DNA of 54,775 bases from Actinophytocola sp. (GTDB taxonomy: Bacteria; Actinomycetota; Actinomycetes; Mycobacteriales; Pseudonocardiaceae), in contig WHUB01000021.1 of NCBI GenBank assembly GCA_009377395.1, forward strand, positions 1-54,775. Reading direction: 5' to 3'. Below are positions 1-9,004 of this stretch, piece after piece. Under the pieces are notes generated by a model. The model worked only from the letters and a program-made list of their open reading frames with translations. It ran no database searches and was not told the origin of the DNA. Made by a program: the position numbers and the translations under genes. The stretch's first letter is position 1. Each line of letters starts with the position of its first letter.

Positions 1-1079
1 TCGGCGTGTGCGCGGGGATCACGCCGTTCAACTTCCCGATCATGGTGCCGCTGTGGATGCATCCCATCGCGATCGCCACCGGCAACACCTTCGTGCTCAA
101 ACCGTCCGAACGCGACCCGTCCGCGTCGAACCTCGTGGCGCGGCTGTATGCGGAGGCGGGGCTGCCGGACGGGGTGTTCAACGTCGTCCACGGCGACAAG
201 ACCGCCGTCGACGCCCTGCTGGCCCACCCCGACGTCGCCGCCGTGTCGTTCGTCGGCTCCACCCCGATCGCCCGCTACGTGCACGAGCAGGCCACCGCCA
301 CCGGCAAGCGGGTGCAGGCGTTGGGTGGGGCGAAGAACCACGCCGTCGTGCTGCCCGACGCGGACCTGGAGTTCGCCGCCAACCACCTCACCGCCGCCGC
401 CTATGGCTCGGCCGGGCAGCGCTGCATGGCCGTCTCCGTCGGCGTCGCCGTCGGCGACGCCGGAGACGCCCTGGTCGACGTGCTCAAGGACAAGGCCGAG
501 GCCATCCAGGTCGGTCCCGGTGACGACCCCGCCAGCGACATGGGACCGCTGGTCACCGCGCAAGCGCGGCAGCGGGTTGTCGACGCCGTCGCCACTGGGG
601 CGACCCAGGGCGCCGACGTCGTGGTCGACGGCCGCGGTCACACCGTGGCCGGACACGAGGACGGCTTCTGGGTCGGTCCCTCCCTGCTCGACCGGGTCAC
701 CCCGGACATGGCCGCCTATCAAGAGGAAATCTTCGGGCCGGTGCTGGCCGTGGCGCGGGTGGAGACCGTGGACGAGGCCATCGCGCTGATCAACAGCAAC
801 CCCTACGGCAACGGCACCGCCCTGTTCACCAGCAGTGGTGCGGCCGCGCGCAAGTTCCAGCGCGAGGTGCACGTCGGCATGATCGGCATCAACGTGCCCA
901 TCCCGGTGCCGATGTCCTACTACTCCTTCGGTGGCTGGAAAGACTCCCTCATCGGCGACAGCCCCATCCACGGCCCCGACGGCGTCCGCTTCTACACCCA
1001 GGCCAAGACCGTCACCACCCGCTGGCCCGACATCCAGCGCAGCGTGAACGCCGCTTTCCACTTCCCCACGACTTCCTGA
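1..1079 (+). CDS. mmsA: CoA-acylating methylmalonate-semialdehyde dehydrogenase (5' partial)
   Basis: This is the C-terminal 358 residues of an aldehyde dehydrogenase; the family is about 500 residues, so roughly 140 N-terminal residues lie outside the window. The reading frame is open from base 3. It carries the NAD-fold segment with a TPFNFP motif, the GxTxxG-like stretch FVGSTPIA, and the nucleophile in GSAGQRCMA (Cys near residue 139 of the fragment). The IolA/MmsA family converts methylmalonate or malonate semialdehyde to propionyl-CoA or acetyl-CoA with NAD and CoA. It is followed after 12 bases by an inosose-dehydratase-like gene, so it is probably the iolA step of inositol breakdown, but valine or propionate metabolism is also possible. 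Family assignment is firm; the substrate is inferred from context. Confidence 0.92.
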   Translation, partial: GVCAGITPFNFPIMVPLWMHPIAIATGNTFVLKPSERDPSASNLVARLYAEAGLPDGVFNVVHGDKTAVDALLAHPDVAAVSFVGSTPIARYVHEQATATGKRVQALGGAKNHAVVLPDADLEFAANHLTAAAYGSAGQRCMAVSVGVAVGDAGDALVDVLKDKAEAIQVGPGDDPASDMGPLVTAQARQRVVDAVATGATQGADVVVDGRGHTVAGHEDGFWVGPSLLDRVTPDMAAYQEEIFGPVLAVARVETVDEAIALINSNPYGNGTALFTSSGAAARKFQREVHVGMIGINVPIPVPMSYYSFGGWKDSLIGDSPIHGPDGVRFYTQAKTVTTRWPDIQRSVNAAFHFPTTS

Positions 1080-1091
1080 TTGGAGCCGACC

Positions 1092-2042
1092 ATGACCGCA
1101 TCCGCTAAGACCGTCGTCGGCAACCTGTGCCTCGGTTCCGCGCCCGACTCGTGGGGTGTGTGGTTCCCGGAGGACGAGCACCAGGTGTCCTACACCCAGT
1201 TCCTCGACGAGCTGGTGGAGGCCGGGTACACGTGGCTGGAGATCGGCCCGTACGGCTACCTGCCCACCGACCCCGCGGTGCTGGCCGAGGAGGTGGCCAG
1301 GCGGGGGCTCAAGGTCTCCGGTGGCACCACGTTCGGCGCGCTGCACCGCCCCGAGCAGTGGGACGACATGCTCGCGCAGACCCGCAAGGTCGCCGAGCTG
1401 ACCGCCGCCGTCGGCGCGCAGCACCTGGTGTTCATCCCGCCGATGTATCGGGACGAGAAGACCGGCGACTACACCGAGTCGCCCGAGCTGACCGCCGAGC
1501 AGTGGGCCGGGTTCGGCAAGGCGGCGGACGAGCTGGGCAAGATCCTGCTGAACGAGTACGACGTCCGGCTGTGCCTGCACCCGCACGCCGACAGTCACAT
1601 CCAGACGCAGGCCGAGATCGAGCGCTACCTCAATGAGAGTGACGCCCGCTACGCCAACCTCTGCCTCGACACCGGCCACGTCGCCTACGGTGGCGGCGAC
1701 AACGTCGACCTCATCCGCCGCTACGCCGAACGGGTCGAGTACGTCCACATCAAACAGATGGACTCCGCCGTGCTCGACCAGGTCGCCGAGGAAGGACTGT
1801 CCTTCGGCGAGGCGGTCAAGCGCGGCGTCTGCGTAGAACCACCCGCCGGGGTACCGAACCCGGCGAGCATCATCGAAGAACTGTCCACATTGGAGCACGA
1901 CAGGTTCGTCATCGTTGAGCAGGACCTGTACCCGTGCGCACCCGACGTTCCGCTCCCCATCGCGGTCCGCACCCGCGAGTACCTGAACGGTGTCGGCCTC
2001 GCCGGCACCACCCGACCTCGATCGCAGCTCGCGGCCGAGTAA
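1092..2042 (+). CDS. TIM-barrel sugar isomerase/inosose dehydratase-like protein
   Basis: A 316-residue xylose-isomerase-like TIM barrel. The ATG at 1092 was chosen because GGAG (1082-1085) lies 6 nt upstream; an upstream TTG has no such support. It opens with a GSAPDSWGVW strand typical of IolE-like proteins. Likely metal ligands sit in EIGPYGY, LHPHADSH, LDTGHVAYGG and VHIKQMD. IolE dehydrates scyllo-inosose (2-keto-myo-inositol). Position between mmsA and the ABC importer supports an inositol role. Within this superfamily, epimerase or isomerase activity cannot be excluded, so no symbol is given. Confidence 0.85.
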   Translation: MTASAKTVVGNLCLGSAPDSWGVWFPEDEHQVSYTQFLDELVEAGYTWLEIGPYGYLPTDPAVLAEEVARRGLKVSGGTTFGALHRPEQWDDMLAQTRKVAELTAAVGAQHLVFIPPMYRDEKTGDYTESPELTAEQWAGFGKAADELGKILLNEYDVRLCLHPHADSHIQTQAEIERYLNESDARYANLCLDTGHVAYGGGDNVDLIRRYAERVEYVHIKQMDSAVLDQVAEEGLSFGEAVKRGVCVEPPAGVPNPASIIEELSTLEHDRFVIVEQDLYPCAPDVPLPIAVRTREYLNGVGLAGTTRPRSQLAAE

Positions 2043-2070
2043 CCCCACCGAAAGATACGAGGTGTTCTCA

Positions 2071-3057
2071 ATGACGAGGCGATTCACCCGACGACTTTCG
2101 TCCGTCCTGGCGGCCATCGCGACGGCCGCGCTCGTGCTGGCCGGATGTAGCAGCACGGGCGGCGCGCAGGAAGAGCAAGCCGCGCTGGACACACCCGAGT
2201 ACAAGATCGCGATGATCACGCACGCCGAGCCGGGTGACACCTTCTGGGACATCATCCGCAAGGGCGCCGAGGCCGCGGCGCAGAAGAGCAACATTGACCT
2301 CCAGTACGCGTCCAGCCCCGAGGCGGGCCAGCAGGCGACGCTGGTGGACAACGCCATCGACCAGGGCGTCGACGGCATCGCGCTCACGCTGGCCACGCCG
2401 TCCGCAATGAAGGGCGTCGTCCAGCGCGCCAACAACGCCGGCATCCCGGTGATCGCCTTCAACTCCGGTATCGACGACTGGGAAGAGGTCGGTGCGATGT
2501 CCTACTACGGCACCGACGAGACCCTCGCCGGGACCGCGTTCGGCAAGCGCCTCAACGACGAGGGCGCCAAGCACGCGCTGTGTGTGGTCCAGTCGCAGGG
2601 TCAGGTCGCGCTGGAGGAGCGCTGCCAGGCGTTGAAGGACGCCTTCAACGGCAAGACCACCAAGATCTACGTCAACGGCGAGGACATGACCTCGGTGCAG
2701 TCGACGCTCGAGGCGAAGCTCCAGGCCGACCCGAGCATCGACTACGTCGCCACGCTCGGCGCGCCGTACGCGCTGACCGCGCTCGACTCGGTCAAGAGCG
2801 CGGGCAGTACGGCGGAGGTGGCGACCTTCGACACCAACGAGGAACTGGTGAGCAAGATCAAGGACGGCTCGGTCAACTTCGCCGTCGACCAGCAGCCGTA
2901 CCTCCAGGGCTACCTGACGGTCGACGCGTTCTGGCTGTACCTGTCCAACGGCAACTTCGCGGGCGGCAGCAAGGAGCCGGTGCTGACCGGTCCCGCGTTC
3001 ATCGACCAGAGCAACGTCGACACCATCGTCAAGTACGCCCAGAAGGGAACTCGGTGA
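2071..3057 (+). CDS. Sugar ABC transporter substrate-binding lipoprotein
   Basis: A 328-residue periplasmic-binding-protein type 1 (RbsB/Peripla_BP_4-like) receptor. The N-terminus has RR-rich and hydrophobic segments and a lipobox, LAGC, with Cys26 as the probable lipidated residue, so it is a membrane-anchored extracellular receptor. GAGGTG at 2059-2064 supports the ATG at 2071. Typical family stretches include TFWDIIRKGAE, DQGVDGIALT and IPVIAFNSG. The permease gene begins 7 nt after its stop. The ligand is most likely an inositol or related sugar, from the surrounding catabolic genes; the sequence alone does not establish it. Confidence 0.9.
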   Translation: MTRRFTRRLSSVLAAIATAALVLAGCSSTGGAQEEQAALDTPEYKIAMITHAEPGDTFWDIIRKGAEAAAQKSNIDLQYASSPEAGQQATLVDNAIDQGVDGIALTLATPSAMKGVVQRANNAGIPVIAFNSGIDDWEEVGAMSYYGTDETLAGTAFGKRLNDEGAKHALCVVQSQGQVALEERCQALKDAFNGKTTKIYVNGEDMTSVQSTLEAKLQADPSIDYVATLGAPYALTALDSVKSAGSTAEVATFDTNEELVSKIKDGSVNFAVDQQPYLQGYLTVDAFWLYLSNGNFAGGSKEPVLTGPAFIDQSNVDTIVKYAQKGTR

Positions 3058-3063
3058 TCGACC

Positions 3064-4149
3064 ATGGCGACGCAAAGTCCTCCTCGTGAGTCAGCGACGC
3101 CCAGCCCCTCACCGTCACCGACGGCGGCGGGGAGTGACCCCGCCCGCATCACCCAACGCTCGCTGGCGCGGCGGTTCGTGACGCGGCCCGAGGTGGGGTC
3201 GTTGATGGGCGCCATCGCGGTGTTCCTGTTGTTCTTCGCGGTGGCGACGCCGTTCCGTGAGCTGGACTCACTGTCCACAGTGGCGTATGCCAGCTCGACG
3301 ATCGGGATCATGGCTGTCGGGGTGTCGCTGCTGATGATCGGTGGCGAGTTCGACCTGTCGGCCGGTGTCGGGGTGATCACGTCGGCGTTGGCGGCGGGCA
3401 TGTTCGCCTACGAGCTGTCGCTGAACGTGTGGGTCGGCGCGGCACTCGCGCTGGTGTTGTCGCTGACGATCGGTTTCCTCAACGGCTATCTGGTCGTCAA
3501 GACCAAACTGCCCAGCTTCCTGATCACCCTGTCGACGTTTTTGATGTTGCAGGGGCTGAATCTGGCGGTGACGCGGTGGGTGACCGGCAGTGTCGCCAGT
3601 CCGCCGATCTCCGATATGGCCGGTTTCGGCTCGGCGTCGAAGGTGTTCGCGTCGTCGTTCACCGTCGCCGGGGTCGGGGTGCAGCTCACGGTGGTGTGGT
3701 GGATCGCGTTCATCGCGCTGGCCACCTGGGTGTTGCTGCGCACGAAGGTGGGCAACTGGATCTACGCCGCCGGGGGTAACGCCGAGGCCGCCCGCGCGGT
3801 GGGGGTGCCGGTGAACGCCACCAAGATCGGGTTGTTCATGACGGTCGGGTTCATGGCCTGGTTCGTCGGCATGCACAACCTGTTCCGCTTCAACACCGTC
3901 CAGTCCGGCGAAGGGGTCGGCCAAGAGTTGATCTACATCGCCGCCGCCGTCATCGGCGGGTGCGCGCTGATGGGCGGCTGGGGCACCGCCATCGGCGCCG
4001 CGATCGGCGCGCTGATCCTGGGCATGGCCCAGCAAGGTGTCGTCTACGCGGGCTGGAACCCGGACCTGTTCATGTTCTTCATCGGCGCCACCCTGCTCAT
4101 CGCCGTGGTGCTCAACCTGTGGGTGCGGCTGCGCGCCCAGCGGAGGTGA
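3064..4149 (+). CDS. Sugar ABC transporter permease (RbsC-like)
   Basis: A 361-residue hydrophobic protein with about eight to ten membrane segments, of the BPD_transp_2 (ribose/xylose/inositol) permease class. The conserved loop GGEFDLSAGVGV near residue 95 and the segment AAGGNAEAARAVGV, which resembles the coupling helix that contacts the ATPase, are characteristic. The first 40 residues are polar and Pro/Ser-rich, unusual but common in actinomycete members. It sits between the receptor and ATPase genes in one transcription unit and would form the channel of the importer, presumably as a homodimer. Confidence 0.92.
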   Translation: MATQSPPRESATPSPSPSPTAAGSDPARITQRSLARRFVTRPEVGSLMGAIAVFLLFFAVATPFRELDSLSTVAYASSTIGIMAVGVSLLMIGGEFDLSAGVGVITSALAAGMFAYELSLNVWVGAALALVLSLTIGFLNGYLVVKTKLPSFLITLSTFLMLQGLNLAVTRWVTGSVASPPISDMAGFGSASKVFASSFTVAGVGVQLTVVWWIAFIALATWVLLRTKVGNWIYAAGGNAEAARAVGVPVNATKIGLFMTVGFMAWFVGMHNLFRFNTVQSGEGVGQELIYIAAAVIGGCALMGGWGTAIGAAIGALILGMAQQGVVYAGWNPDLFMFFIGATLLIAVVLNLWVRLRAQRR

Positions 4150-4155
4150 CCGGCC

Positions 4156-4986
4156 ATGACCACCACCGAAACCGCTCCGGTGCTGGAGCTGACCGACATC
4201 GGCAAGAGCTTCGGCAACATCCACGCCCTGCGCGGGGTGAGCCTGTCGGTCCGCGCTGGGGAGGTCACCTGCATCCTCGGCGACAACGGCGCAGGCAAGT
4301 CCACCCTCATCAAGATCATCTCGGGGTTGTATCAGCACGACACCGGCCACTACCAGGTCGCCGGTCGGCCGATGAAGTGCTCGTCCCCGAGGGACGCGCT
4401 GGACCAGGGCATCGCCACCGTGTATCAGGATCTGGCACTGGTGCCGCTGCTGCCGGTGTGGCGCAACTTCTTCCTCGGCTCCGAACCCACCCTCGGGGTG
4501 TGGCCGCTGCGGCGGCTCGACGTCGCCCACATGCGGCGCACAGCCGACGAGGAACTGCGCAAGATGGGCATCGACATCCCCGACATCGACCAGCCAGTCG
4601 GCACGCTCTCGGGCGGGCAGCGGCAGGTGCTCGCCATCGCGCGGGCGATCCACTTCGGCGCCAAGGTGCTGATCCTGGACGAGCCCACCGCCGCACTCGG
4701 GGTCAAGCAGTCCGGAGTGGTGTTGAAGTACATCTCCGCCGCCCGCGAGGCCGGGCTCGGGGTCATCTTCATCACTCACAACCCGCACCACGCCTACCTG
4801 GTCGGCGACCGCTTCGTCATCCTGCGCCAAGGCACCCTCGAACTCTCGGCACCCAGAGCCGAACTCACGTTGGATGACTTGACGCACCACATGGCGGGCG
4901 GCGCCGAACTCGACGCCCTCAAACACGAACTGCAACGCATCGACGCCCCCGACCTCGGCGCGGTGCACGACAAGGAGAAGACATGA
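4156..4986 (+). CDS. Sugar ABC transporter ATP-binding protein (single domain)
   Basis: A 276-residue ABC ATPase with Walker [10 protein letters not shown] near residue 40, Q-loop YQDLAL, signature LSGGQRQ, Walker [13 protein letters not shown] and the H-loop ITHNPHH. RbsA/XylG-type ATPases usually carry two ABC domains in about 500 residues; this one has a single domain and would act as a homodimer. A C-terminal tail of about 30 residues follows the ABC core. Its TGA overlaps the ATG of the next gene (ATGA), so translation of the dehydrogenase is probably coupled to the transporter. Confidence 0.93.
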   Translation: MTTTETAPVLELTDIGKSFGNIHALRGVSLSVRAGEVTCILGDNGAGKSTLIKIISGLYQHDTGHYQVAGRPMKCSSPRDALDQGIATVYQDLALVPLLPVWRNFFLGSEPTLGVWPLRRLDVAHMRRTADEELRKMGIDIPDIDQPVGTLSGGQRQVLAIARAIHFGAKVLILDEPTAALGVKQSGVVLKYISAAREAGLGVIFITHNPHHAYLVGDRFVILRQGTLELSAPRAELTLDDLTHHMAGGAELDALKHELQRIDAPDLGAVHDKEKT

Positions 4987-5990
4987 GCATGGGCATCGGT
5001 GTGATCGGGGCCGGGTGGATCGGTCAGGAGCACATTCGTCGGCTCACCGAGCGGGTGGTCGGCGCGAACGTGGTCGCGGTGACCGACATCGACGCCGAAC
5101 GCGCCAAAAAGGTCGCGTCCGATGTGGACGCCCGTGCCCTGGGCACCGGGCAGGAGGTGATCGACGACCCGGCCGTCGAGGCCGTCGTCGTCACCTCGTG
5201 GGGGCCGACGCACGCGGAGTACGTGCTGGCCGCCATCGCCGCGGGCAAGCCCGTGTTCTGCGAGAAGCCGCTCGCCACCACGGCCGAGGACTGCCTGCGT
5301 ATCGTGGAGGCCGAGCAGGCCCACGGGCGCAGGCTGGTGCAGGTCGGGTTCATGCGCCGCTACGACGCGGGCTACCGGCAGCTCAAGCAGGTCATCGACT
5401 CCGGCGGGATCGGCACGCCGCTGCTGATGCACTGCGCGCACCGCAACCCGACCGTGCCGGAGGGCTACCACTCGGCGATGGCCGCGCAGGACACCGCCAT
5501 CCACGAGATCGACACCGTGCGCTGGCTGCTCGAGGACGAGATCGTCAGCGCCCAGGTGATCACGCCGCGGTCGACGTCGAACAAGTACGACCACCTGACC
5601 GACCCGCAGTTCATGCTGTTCGAGATGGCCGGCGGGGCGCGGATCGACTTGGAGGTGTTCGTCAACTGCCAGTACGGCTACGACATCCGCTGCGAGACGG
5701 TCGGCGAGACCGGCAGCGTCAGCCTCCCGGATCCGGCGCAGGTGTGGCTGCGCAGCGCCGGCCAGGTGCGCACCGAGGTGTATCAGGACTGGAAGGACCG
5801 CTTCGCCGACGCGTTCGACGTCGAGCTCACCGAATGGGTGCGGGCGATTCACGACGACGGCGAGCCGACCGGGCCGAGCGCGTGGGACGGCTACGCCGCG
5901 TCGGTCATCAGCGACGCGACCGTCGAGTCGCTGCACACCGGCCGGGTGGTCAACACCCAACTCAAGGACCGCCCCGACTTCTACGGGTAG
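4983..5990 (+). CDS. iolG: Inositol 2-dehydrogenase (Gfo/Idh/MocA family)
   Basis: A 335-residue NAD(P)-dependent dehydrogenase with an N-terminal Rossmann motif GVIGAGWIG, the EKPL motif carrying the catalytic Lys near residue 95, and the Asp/His pair in [14 protein letters not shown]. These three residues match the catalytic Lys-Asp-His of inositol dehydrogenases. It would oxidise myo-inositol to scyllo-inosose, the substrate of the upstream IolE-like enzyme. The start overlaps the ATPase stop by 4 nt; another ATG lies 6 nt further in. Inositol specificity is inferred from the cluster; related family members act on other sugars. Confidence 0.88.
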   Translation: MSMGIGVIGAGWIGQEHIRRLTERVVGANVVAVTDIDAERAKKVASDVDARALGTGQEVIDDPAVEAVVVTSWGPTHAEYVLAAIAAGKPVFCEKPLATTAEDCLRIVEAEQAHGRRLVQVGFMRRYDAGYRQLKQVIDSGGIGTPLLMHCAHRNPTVPEGYHSAMAAQDTAIHEIDTVRWLLEDEIVSAQVITPRSTSNKYDHLTDPQFMLFEMAGGARIDLEVFVNCQYGYDIRCETVGETGSVSLPDPAQVWLRSAGQVRTEVYQDWKDRFADAFDVELTEWVRAIHDDGEPTGPSAWDGYAASVISDATVESLHTGRVVNTQLKDRPDFYG

Positions 5991-5999
5991 GAGCTAACC

Positions 6000-6863
6000 A
6001 TGGTGAAGATCGCACTGGATCCCGCGATGTATCACGCGGACCTCTCAGTCGCCGACGAGGTCCGCAAGGCCGCCGAACTCGGCTACGAGTACCTGGAGCT
6101 GTCGCCGCGCGCCGACTTCTTCTTCTGGCACAAGTACCCGAAGGCCGACGACGCCGCGATCGCCGAGGTCAAGCGGGCCATGCGCGAGACCGGCGTCAGC
6201 GTGGTGTCGCTGGTGCCGGTGTTCAACTGGGCCTCGCCCGACGAGCAGGAACGCCAGGCGCAGGTGCGTAACTGGCGGCGGCTGCTGGAGATCGCCGCCG
6301 AGCTGGAGTGCCCGATCGTCAACTCGGAGCTGTCCGGTGACCCGAACGACCCGCTGCGCTCCGAGCACGCCTTCTACAAGTCGATGGAGGAGCTGCTCCC
6401 GGTCTTCGAGTCATACGGCATCGGGCTCAACCTCGAGGCGCACCCCTACGACTTCTGCGAGGACAACGACGAGGCGGTGCACATCGTGCGCGGCGTCAAC
6501 AAGCCGTGGGTGAACTACCTGTACTGCGGCCCCCACACGTTCCACCTCTCCGACGGCGCGGGCGACGTCCGCCGGATGATGTCCTACGCCGGACAGCGGC
6601 TGCGGCACGTGCACATCGCGGACTGCTTCAACCACCGCGCCAACGTCGGCAACCGCTACATCGTCAATCCGCCCGGTGTGGACGCCCGCATCCACCAGCA
6701 CAACGAGATCGGCAACGGCGAGGTCGCCTGGGACGAGTTCTTCGCGACCCTGCGTGAGTCCGATTTCGACGGTGTCGCGACGGTGTGCGTGTTCGGCTGG
6801 GAGGAAGGCGCCGACGACATCCACCGCCGCATGCTGGAACGCGTGCGGAAGGAGCTCTGCTAG
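6000..6863 (+). CDS. Sugar phosphate isomerase/epimerase, IolH-like
   Basis: A 287-residue xylose-isomerase-like TIM barrel beginning KIALDPAMY, a start reminiscent of IolH proteins. Probable metal-site residues occur in YEYLELSPR, NLEAHPYDF, LRHVHIADC and near the C-terminus. GGAG lies a few bases before the ATG. The biochemical role of IolH is not well settled in general, so no reaction is claimed. It is the last gene of the forward operon, and its TAG overlaps the TAG of the convergent dehydrogenase by 3 nt (6860-6863). Confidence 0.83.
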   Translation: MVKIALDPAMYHADLSVADEVRKAAELGYEYLELSPRADFFFWHKYPKADDAAIAEVKRAMRETGVSVVSLVPVFNWASPDEQERQAQVRNWRRLLEIAAELECPIVNSELSGDPNDPLRSEHAFYKSMEELLPVFESYGIGLNLEAHPYDFCEDNDEAVHIVRGVNKPWVNYLYCGPHTFHLSDGAGDVRRMMSYAGQRLRHVHIADCFNHRANVGNRYIVNPPGVDARIHQHNEIGNGEVAWDEFFATLRESDFDGVATVCVFGWEEGADDIHRRMLERVRKELC

Positions 6864-7867
6864 ACCGGCGCCGGTTGGCCGACCCGCACCGGCAGTCCGG
6901 TGTGGACTGACTGCTCGCACGCCTCGGCGAGCTCGAGGCTGCGCAGGCTGTCGCGCGCGGGGGAGGGATTGTCGACCTCTCCCGCCGCGATGGCGGCGAA
7001 CGTGAGCATCTCGTGGATGTAAGCGGGCCGGTATCGCTCCTGGAAGCCCTGGTAGGCGTTCGGCCGCACGCGCGGGCCGTCCGGTTCGAGCGAGGTGAGC
7101 GGGGTGCGCGCGTCCATGCCGACCGCCAGCGTGTCCCGGCTGCCGAACAGCTCCATCCGGCAGTCGTACCCGGCAGGGTCGTGCCGGGACGCCGAGAGCA
7201 GCGCGTGCGCGCCGCTGGCGAACCGCAGCGTGGCGACCACGTTGTCCCAGTCGCCGATGTCGGCGAACGCCTCGTCGACGAGCACCGAGCCGGAGGCGTA
7301 CACCTCGACGACCGGCTCGCCGAGCAGCCACGGGATGACGTCGAGGTCGTGGATCAGGCAGTCCCGGAACAGCCCGCCCGAGCCGGCGATGAACTCGCGT
7401 GCGGGTGGCTCGGCGTCGTTGCAGACCGCGCGCACGTGGTACACGGTGCCTGCCTCGCCGGAGTGGAGCCTGCGGTACAGCTCGACTGTGGCGGGGTCGA
7501 AGCGGCGGTGGAAGCCGACGACGACCGGCACGCCGGACGCCTCGATCTCGGGCACCAGCTCGCGCATCTCGGCGAGGCTCGCCGCGAGCGGTTTCTCGCA
7601 CAGCACCGGCGTGCCGGTCGTGATCGCCGCGCGGACCAGCTCGGCGTGACTGCCGGTCGGGGTGGCGACGACCAGCCCGTCGCAGGACTCGATGAGCGCG
7701 CCGAGGTCGTCGGTCGCGGTGACCGTGCCGCCGAGGCTCGCGGCGACGTCGCGCGCTCTGCCCGGCGCGGGGTCGTACAGCACGACCTCGTCGAACTCCT
7801 CGAGCGTGGCGAGGTTGGCGGCGTGCATTGTGCCGATCCGGCCTGCTCCCGCGACTGCGATCCGCAT
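6860..7867 (-). CDS. Second Gfo/Idh/MocA-type inositol dehydrogenase
   Basis: A 335-residue oxidoreductase with the Rossmann motif VAGAGRIGTMH, EKPL (catalytic Lys) and the Asp/His pair in CLIHDLDVIPWLL. The start was set at the ATG at 7867 because GGAAGGG lies just upstream; reading further upstream would run through the operator palindromes. It shares the divergent control region with the LacI-type gene at 7960, so it is probably the most directly regulated gene of the cluster. Having two dehydrogenases suggests different inositol stereoisomers (for example scyllo- or chiro-inositol) or a 1-keto intermediate; this is inference. Confidence 0.87.
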   Translation of the reverse strand: MRIAVAGAGRIGTMHAANLATLEEFDEVVLYDPAPGRARDVAASLGGTVTATDDLGALIESCDGLVVATPTGSHAELVRAAITTGTPVLCEKPLAASLAEMRELVPEIEASGVPVVVGFHRRFDPATVELYRRLHSGEAGTVYHVRAVCNDAEPPAREFIAGSGGLFRDCLIHDLDVIPWLLGEPVVEVYASGSVLVDEAFADIGDWDNVVATLRFASGAHALLSASRHDPAGYDCRMELFGSRDTLAVGMDARTPLTSLEPDGPRVRPNAYQGFQERYRPAYIHEMLTFAAIAAGEVDNPSPARDSLRSLELAEACEQSVHTGLPVRVGQPAPV

Positions 7868-7888
7868 GGCGACCCTTCCGCATTGTTG

Positions 7889-7904
7889 ATTAGAGCGCTC
7901 TAAT
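7889..7904. promoter_or_regulatory. Probable LacI-family operator 1
   Basis: ATTAGAGCGCTCTAAT is a perfect 16-base palindrome with a central CG, the form expected for LacI/GalR-family operators. It lies between the divergent dehydrogenase (start 7867) and the LacI-type regulator gene (start 7960) and overlaps the second palindrome by two bases. Confidence 0.8.
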
Positions 7905-7920
7905 TTGGAGCGCTCCAAAT
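7903..7920. promoter_or_regulatory. Probable LacI-family operator 2
   Basis: ATTTGGAGCGCTCCAAAT is a perfect 18-base palindrome. Its centre lies 15 bp from that of operator 1 and it shares the core GAGCGCTC. The arrangement would let two repressor dimers bind side by side and control both divergent promoters. Confidence 0.82.
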
Positions 7921-7959
7921 CGTGTACGGTGAGGCCGAGCGTGTCAAGGGAGGTGGGCG

Positions 7960-8958
7960 GTGGCCAGGCCGACGATGGAGGACGTCGCCGCGCGCGCCGG
8001 GGTGTCCCGCGCCCTGGTGTCGCTGGTCATGCGCGGCTCACCCAAGGTCAGCGAGCGCCGCAGGCAGGCCGTGCTCGACGCCGCGGCCGAGCTCGACTAC
8101 GCGCCGCACGCGATGGCCCGCTCGCTGGCGAGTAGGACGTCCACCCTGCTCGGGGTGCTGGTCTCGGACCTGCACAACCCGTTCTTCGCGGAGATCGTCG
8201 ACGGCCTCGACGAGGTGGCGCGGGCGGAGGGGTTCGAGCTGATCATCAACACCGGCGGGCTCGACCCGGAGCGCGAGCGCGACGCCGTCGGGCGGCTGCT
8301 GTCGTTCCGGCCCGCCGGCCTCGCGCTGCTCGGCGCCGCCGTGCCGTCGGCAGACATCGCCGATGCCGCGCGGCGGCTGCCGGTCGTCGTGGTGGCGCGA
8401 CCGGCCCGCATCGCCCGGGTCGGCACCGTCAACGACGACGGCCGTCTCGGTGCCCGGCTCGCGGTGGATCATCTCGTCGACGTGGGCCACACCCGGATCA
8501 CGCATTTCGACGGCGGCCGCACCACGGAGGCGCGGATCCGCCGGGACGGCTACGCCGCCGCGATGCGGGCGCACGGCCTCGAGCCGGACGTGATCCGCAG
8601 CGAGTACACCGACGCCGGGGGTGAGAAGGCGGCGGCCCGGCTGCTCGAGCGAGGCGGGGAGCTGCCCACCGCCGTCGTCGCGGCCAACGACGTCAACGCC
8701 GTCGGGGCGCTGTCGACGTTCGCCGACGCGGGGCTGGCGGTGCCGGACGACATCTCCGTCGTCGGCTACGACAACACCGCGCTGAGCGCGCTGCGGCGCA
8801 TCGCACTGACGACCGTCGACCAGCCGCGCGCCGAGATGGGGCAGCTCGCCGCGCGGGCGCTGGTGCGCCGAGCACAGGCCGGGCGGGGCAAGCCGGAACG
8901 CCGCCTCGTCACGCCGTCCCTGGTCGTCCGGTCGACGACGGCCCCGCCGCGCCGCTGA
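7960..8958 (+). CDS. LacI-family transcriptional regulator
   Basis: A 332-residue regulator with an N-terminal LacI helix-turn-helix ([21 protein letters not shown], read in two parts: [11 protein letters not shown] and [10 protein letters not shown]) and hinge residues 48-60. A periplasmic-binding-protein-like sensor domain with typical strands ([24 protein letters not shown]) follows. GTG at 7960 is preceded by AAGGGAGGTG. It lies directly beside two operator-like palindromes and divergent from a dehydrogenase, so it is most likely the repressor of the inositol cluster and of itself. The effector is unknown; an inositol or a pathway intermediate is likely. Confidence 0.92.
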   Translation: MARPTMEDVAARAGVSRALVSLVMRGSPKVSERRRQAVLDAAAELDYAPHAMARSLASRTSTLLGVLVSDLHNPFFAEIVDGLDEVARAEGFELIINTGGLDPERERDAVGRLLSFRPAGLALLGAAVPSADIADAARRLPVVVVARPARIARVGTVNDDGRLGARLAVDHLVDVGHTRITHFDGGRTTEARIRRDGYAAAMRAHGLEPDVIRSEYTDAGGEKAAARLLERGGELPTAVVAANDVNAVGALSTFADAGLAVPDDISVVGYDNTALSALRRIALTTVDQPRAEMGQLAARALVRRAQAGRGKPERRLVTPSLVVRSTTAPPRR

Positions 8959-9004
8959 GGTACACGGCGGCACACTGGTGGCTGCCCCACGGAGAGGAGC
9001 CACC

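Noticed and set aside
2068..3075. Long antisense open frames opposite the substrate-binding protein and many other genes
   Set aside because: High GC creates long open frames on the opposite strand; they lack homology, ribosome sites and sensible composition.
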